A DNA stretch of 10,750 nt from Pseudozyma flocculosa PF-1 (taxonomy: Eukaryota; Basidiomycota; Ustilaginomycetes; Ustilaginales; Ustilaginaceae), in NCBI RefSeq assembly GCF_000417875.1, contig NW_006920882.1:419657-430406 (forward strand), written 5' to 3'. The position numbers and the translations under genes are program-made. This document shows, in pieces, positions 7,439-10,750 of the stretch. The notes beneath the pieces were generated by a model, which worked only from the letters and a program-made list of their open reading frames with translations, made no database searches and was not told the DNA's origin. The first letter of the stretch is position 1; each line of letters opens with the position of its first letter.

Positions 7439-9319
7439 TCAGGCCGCGGCCGCATTCTGAGTTGCCGGGGGCGCGGCCTGCGGGTTGGCCTCCTTGTGGT
7501 GGTGGAAAAAGTGGTGGTGCTCCTTGGGCACCTCCCAGCGCGGAGGCGGCGCCTTGACGGCGTAGCTCTTGGTCTCGCCCCCACCTCGCACCTTTTCGAC
7601 GCGCAGGTCAAACTCGAGCTCGCCCGTCTGCTCTTGAAGCGTCACGGCGCACCAGTTGCGCGCGCCGATAATGTACTTGTCCGTCTTGAGCTTCTTGCCC
7701 TCCAGATCTTCCTCGAAAAGGGGCACCATCGTCTCTTTGGTGTGTATGTAGAATAGACTCTTGTGCTTCTTCTTTGCGAGGCGGTTCAAAAGCGATATGA
7801 CCTGCGGCGGGGGTGGTGTGTTGACGATGGCGGACGTAATCACGGCCAGCATGTAGCGCGAGTCGGCGCTTGGCGCGATAGACGAGCGGTGATAGAAGAG
7901 ACCGACGCCGCCAGCGTGGACGTCGCCGCTCATGAAGGAGATCCTCAATCTTTGGCTTAGAGCGATGTCCTGGACCGCCGAAATAAGTGCGTTCCTTTCC
8001 CGTTTGTGCGGACCGGCACACCAGTGGTCCCCGAGGTCGTCGAGGAGCTCAACCTGTCCGTTAAAGTTGTTGGTGAAGCCTGGCGAGAGGCCCTTTGCGA
8101 GCATGACGATGGGGTTGAGGGACGAGGAGAGGGTGCGTTCGAGGAAGACCATGCGCGGGTAGGCGAGGGGCACGCCGAGGAGGATGGTGAGGTGCTCGAC
8201 GCCGGGGGGCATGCGGCGGATGGCGTCGAAGACGCGGCCGTAGGTGTACTCGGTGCAGATCTGGTCGACCTTGCGTTCGGAGCGGCAGTCGACGAGGAGG
8301 ATGTACTGCTTGGGGCCGAGGTAGCACAGGAGGCTGTGGTTGTACCAGGGCATGTAGACGCCCTTTCCGCCGATGATCATGCTGCGGTTGGGGTGGTCGG
8401 TCTCCGAGGTGCCGTCGATGTCGTCGACGACAAACAGCTGGAAGAGGAGGAAGAAAAAGTAGCCGCGCGTGCCGATGTAGTTGAAGACGGGCGCCATCAT
8501 GAGGTCGTCCGGGTAGGTGCCGAAGCCGTCGATGAGGTCGTGGTCGTCGAGCATGTTGATCATGGGGATCTGAGCGATGGCCTGAGCAAAGGACCCGGTG
8601 CCAAACCACTGGCAGTACCAATTGAACATGAACCGGTCGATGGCGGTGCGGATCTCGTCGGTGAGGGGCGTGGCCATGCGCTTCTTTGGGTCCTTTTCGT
8701 CGTTCCACGGCTGGATCTCGGGCTCGCGGACGAGCTTGTCGCAGTAGATCTGGTCTCCGCCGCCGACGACGGCGTGGAAGGGCGAGCGGGCGTGCTCGCG
8801 CAGCATGTCGTCCCACAGCGGGTTGGGGCCGTTGAACTCGGACTCGTCGACGCTGGCGCTGAAGCCGTTGCAGCTGTGACCCGCCCAGCGGAAGTTTTGG
8901 TCGCGGGCGGGCACAAAGAAGGTGTGGCCCGTCATGCCGCGGATGGCCTCGGACTTAGAGTCCGGGTGCGCCTCGCCCTCGATGCTGTAGGCGACGGCGA
9001 GCTGGGTGTCGGCCATGGGGATCTCGATCTTGAAGCGCCAAAAGGTGAAGCTGCCCTCGGCGCCGCGGTACTGGTAGATGCGCGCCGCCTGCGACGTGGC
9101 GGTGGCGTCGTCCTCGCGGATGGCCGTGGTGCCGTCGGCGGGCGCCGAGCCGTGCGCGGCGCCCACCTCCTGCCACCGCAGCCGCAGCGTCGGCACGATC
9201 GAGTAGTCGCTCGTCGCATCGTCGGTTACAATCATGGCGTAGGCGTGGTACACGTGCGTCGCGACGTCGACCGTGTCGTACCGGAGCATCGGCCCCGTAC
9301 GCACATTGAGCGTCGTCAT
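7439..9319 (-). CDS. PhoD-related metallophosphatase, cytosolic type
   Basis: A 626-residue intronless protein of the fungal PhoD-related metallophosphatase group, expected to hydrolyse phosphate mono- or diesters with a dinuclear metal centre. Its substrate is unknown. Motifs are SCNGFS (149-154), GGGDQIYCD (186-194, the GD metal motif), MLDDHDLIDGFG (256-267) and SGDVHAGG (464-471, the GDVH metal motif). A conserved-looking C-terminal block ends in RNWCAV (554-559). There is no signal peptide or twin-arginine motif, unlike secreted bacterial PhoD. The only strongly hydrophobic run is GYFFFLLFQLFVV (286-298) inside the domain. Residues 601-608 are a His-rich HHHFFHHH stretch before an Ala/Gln/Pro tail. 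The ATG at 9319 is chosen because NVRTGPMLRYDTVD starts the conserved region at once. The open frame runs further upstream but has no ATG there, only Pro/Ser-rich sequence. The start context is weak (C at -3). Confidence 0.94.
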   Translation of the reverse strand: MTTLNVRTGPMLRYDTVDVATHVYHAYAMIVTDDATSDYSIVPTLRLRWQEVGAAHGSAPADGTTAIREDDATATSQAARIYQYRGAEGSFTFWRFKIEIPMADTQLAVAYSIEGEAHPDSKSEAIRGMTGHTFFVPARDQNFRWAGHSCNGFSASVDESEFNGPNPLWDDMLREHARSPFHAVVGGGDQIYCDKLVREPEIQPWNDEKDPKKRMATPLTDEIRTAIDRFMFNWYCQWFGTGSFAQAIAQIPMINMLDDHDLIDGFGTYPDDLMMAPVFNYIGTRGYFFFLLFQLFVVDDIDGTSETDHPNRSMIIGGKGVYMPWYNHSLLCYLGPKQYILLVDCRSERKVDQICTEYTYGRVFDAIRRMPPGVEHLTILLGVPLAYPRMVFLERTLSSSLNPIVMLAKGLSPGFTNNFNGQVELLDDLGDHWCAGPHKRERNALISAVQDIALSQRLRISFMSGDVHAGGVGLFYHRSSIAPSADSRYMLAVITSAIVNTPPPPQVISLLNRLAKKKHKSLFYIHTKETMVPLFEEDLEGKKLKTDKYIIGARNWCAVTLQEQTGELEFDLRVEKVRGGGETKSYAVKAPPPRWEVPKEHHHFFHHHKEANPQAAPPATQNAAAA

Positions 9320-9644
9320 CGGGGGCGGCAGGCGCAGTGAAGCGGTAGGCAAAGGCGAGGGGGGCGCGGGGGAGAGGCGGTGCAGTGACGATAGAAGGCG
9401 GCGGAGGCGGGGAAGAGTGTCACCGTCGGACGATGGTGGTGATGGTGGTGGTGGTGGTGGCAAGTCAACGGTGGCAGGCGCAAAGGTCGCAGGTGAACTC
9501 AGGTTCGTTCAAAAGATGGACACAGCCGCCGGTGGCAGCAACCACGAGCAGGCAGGGTGGCAGGGCAAGGGGGGGCAGGCATGCACGCATCCACATGACA
9601 GCAGAAGCCCTTTGATCTCGTTTCCTCGCCAGGGGATTTCTCTA

Positions 9645-9685
9645 GATCGCGCGCGCCTCTGTCGATTACCAAGGCGCGCGCGGTC
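9645..9685. repeat. 13-bp inverted repeat (GC-alternating hairpin)
   Basis: The left arm GATCGCGCGCGCC (9645-9657) pairs with the right arm GGCGCGCGCGGTC (9673-9685) over 13 bp with one T-G wobble and a 15-base loop. Ten of the pairs are consecutive CG pairs. Alternating CG can also favour Z-DNA. Function unknown. Confidence 0.65.
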
Positions 9686-9970
9686 GTGCAAAGTAGCACG
9701 CAGTCCAGCAGTAGCAGGTCAAGGCAGAGTCCTCTCGCCTGCACTTGCTGGGGACACGCGGGGCGACGCCAGATGCGGCGCCGTATGTAGCCAGCCTCGC
9801 CTCGTCGCCGTCGCCCGGATCTTGCTTGCCCAAGCCGGATCGAGATGGCTTGACAGGCGGGCTCGGAGCGGGTGCGTTGCAACGGGGGTGGAGGGAAGCG
9901 GGCGGAGGGAGATGTTGAATTTGCAGGCCGTGCGCCCCGTCTTCTTTCGCCTCGCCTCGTCCTGCCAGGC

Positions 9971-9998
9971 GGTACCGGTACCCGTAGTGGGCCGGCCC
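9971..9998. repeat. Two adjacent short palindromes
   Basis: GGTACCGGTACC (9971-9982) and GGGCCGGCCC (9989-9998) are perfect self-complementary blocks of 12 and 10 bp separated by 6 bases. In GC-rich DNA such blocks can arise by chance. Confidence 0.5.
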
Positions 9999-10029
9999 CC
10001 CCAGCCGCCGAGAGAGCCTAGAGGCGCGA

Positions 10030-10060
10030 GGCAAAGGCATGTCGTCACTTTGCCTTTGCC
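10030..10060. repeat. Perfect 10-bp inverted repeat next to a CCAAT box
   Basis: GGCAAAGGCA (10030-10039) and TGCCTTTGCC (10051-10060) are exact reverse complements with an 11-base spacer. The right arm runs directly into CCAAT (10059-10063). A related GGCAAAGGC lies at 9348-9356, just upstream of the PhoD-like start. The layout resembles a dimeric-factor binding site, but this is inference. Confidence 0.6.
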
Positions 10061-10170
10061 AATCAGACAATCGACCCTGGCCATCGGCTGGGGACCAACG
10101 ACGGCGCGCGAGCGCACGGGCACGACACGCAAGACCTCGCATCCGACCGAGCAAGATTCGCAGCCTGCCC

Positions 10171-10215
10171 TTCGAAAAAGGGGTTTTACGCAGACACTCT
10201 GCCCGCTTTTTCGAA
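10171..10215. repeat. Perfect 10-bp inverted repeat with 25-base spacer
   Basis: TTCGAAAAAG (10171-10180) and CTTTTTCGAA (10206-10215) are exact reverse complements. Inside the stem the arms continue as GGG and CCCG, so pairing could extend by three more G-C pairs if one G is bulged. The A/T-rich arms stand out in this GC-rich region. Confidence 0.65.
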
Positions 10216-10262
10216 AATCCTCATACACACGGTGCCCGCTCTGTCTTCGTTCTGCACTTTGC

Positions 10263-10274
10263 GTCGACGTCGAC
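10263..10274. repeat. GTCGACGTCGAC palindrome
   Basis: A perfect 12-bp palindrome that is also two tandem GTCGAC units. It could be chance in GC-rich sequence. Confidence 0.5.
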
Positions 10275-10705
10275 GATGAGGGTACACACCATCTTGACTG
10301 CATCCTGGGCTACCCAAACCGCTTCTGACCCGCGAACTTCAGACGTACGTCAACTTCTGCCTCATCGATGGTGGGACTCGGTCAGATCAAGAGCGGGCAC
10401 TTGGCAAGCCGAGCTCCGAGGACGCGAATGAGCATGGAGCTACCAGTCAAGAGCAGACGACCGAGAAGGCGGGGCGAAAGACGGCAGGCAGCGCGGACAC
10501 CTTGGTATTTGGTACACGACACGGCGAAACGGGCAGGAAAAGGGAAAAGGGGGCGACGATCGGAACCACAACAATGGCAATAGGGGGATACCGATGAAAG
10601 GAAGGCGAGCGAGAGGGAGCGAGAGAGAGAGGGAGAGAAAGGGGGAGGAAGAAAGTACGATGCAGCGAGCACCTTTTGGAACCACGAGGACGAGGATCGA
10701 TAGAG

Positions 10706-10708
<3 letters not shown>

Positions 10709-10740
<32 letters not shown>
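10709..10740. repeat. (AG)16 microsatellite at the right edge
   Basis: Sixteen perfect AG units, preceded at 10609-10650 by a less regular GA-rich tract. On the minus strand this is a long CT tract of the kind found in fungal promoters. It is a likely site of length polymorphism or assembly error. Confidence 0.95.
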
Positions 10741-10743
<3 letters not shown>

Positions 10744-10750
10744 GAACGGA

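Larger units (their letters stand above)
9320..10750. other. Gene-free right-hand region upstream of the PhoD-like gene
   Basis: No gene is supported in this 1.43-kb region. It should include the promoter and leader of the PhoD-like gene; the minus strand is CT-rich just before the ATG at 9319. I saw no TATA box near that start. A GCCAATCAG sequence on the plus strand (CCAAT at 10059-10063) is about 740 bases upstream. Bases 9425-9460 are GGT-repeat-rich. Bases 9640-10280 hold several inverted repeats. The last 150 bases are purine-rich on the plus strand and end in an AG array. The edge may belong to the control region of a gene beyond the window. Confidence 0.5.

Noticed and set aside
8006..9340. 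Long plus-strand open frame of 444 codons antisense to the PhoD-like gene
   Set aside because: It lies opposite a confident conserved gene; its Val/Gly/Asp/Ala-rich translation is the usual mirror of G/C-ending codons on the other strand and shows no domain.
9320..9463. 48-residue N-terminal extension of the PhoD-like protein
   Set aside because: The frame is open but the extension would have to start at a TTG codon. It is Pro/Ser low-complexity sequence, and the conserved region begins right after the ATG at 9319.
9719..10303. Minus-strand open frame of 194 codons with an ATG and A at -3
   Set aside because: Third codon positions are mixed rather than strongly G/C-ending as in the real genes here, no domain is visible, and it crosses four of the inverted repeats. 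A small gene cannot be excluded without transcripts.

Overview
This is GC-rich nuclear DNA from a fungus, most likely a basidiomycete and plausibly a smut relative (Ustilaginomycotina). The reasons are strongly G/C-biased third codon positions, mostly uninterrupted genes, two short introns of about 100 nt with GTGAGT donors and CTRAY branch points, pyrimidine-rich leaders, and the protein families present. The taxon is an inference, because no ribosomal or other marker gene is in view. No prokaryotic operon, CRISPR array, tRNA, rRNA or intact transposon was found.

Four protein-coding genes can be supported, all on the minus strand, so they read from right to left. From the right: (1) 9320-10750 is a gene-free stretch rich in inverted repeats, ending in a long AG microsatellite. 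(2) 7439-9319 encodes an intronless PhoD-related metallophosphatase of 626 residues. (3) 6857-7438 holds the 3' flank of that gene and the upstream region of the next, with a perfect GTCACGTGAC E-box. (4) 5368-6856 encodes a three-exon homocysteine S-methyltransferase of 426 residues after splicing. (5) 3318-5367 is a 2-kb gap. It has a perfect 24-bp palindrome at its HMT end, three tetranucleotide microsatellites in the middle, and a TATA/CCAAT promoter at its P450 end. (6) 1752-3317 encodes an intronless, complete cytochrome P450 of 521 residues resembling the pisatin-demethylase-like (CYP57-type) fungal group. (7) 1247-1751 is a short spacer. (8) 56-1246 encodes a 396-residue disordered Arg/Asp/Glu-rich protein that may be only the first exon of a gene running off the left edge.

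The genes do not form an obvious pathway. The methyltransferase belongs to sulfur amino-acid metabolism, the phosphatase-like protein looks cytosolic with unknown substrate, and the P450 looks like an orphan ER monooxygenase. They share strand but are separated by 0.5-2 kb spacers, so each probably has its own promoter. I found no convincing new system. The most interesting points are the E-box upstream of the methionine-cycle gene, the 24-bp palindrome, and the inverted-repeat-rich right-hand region.
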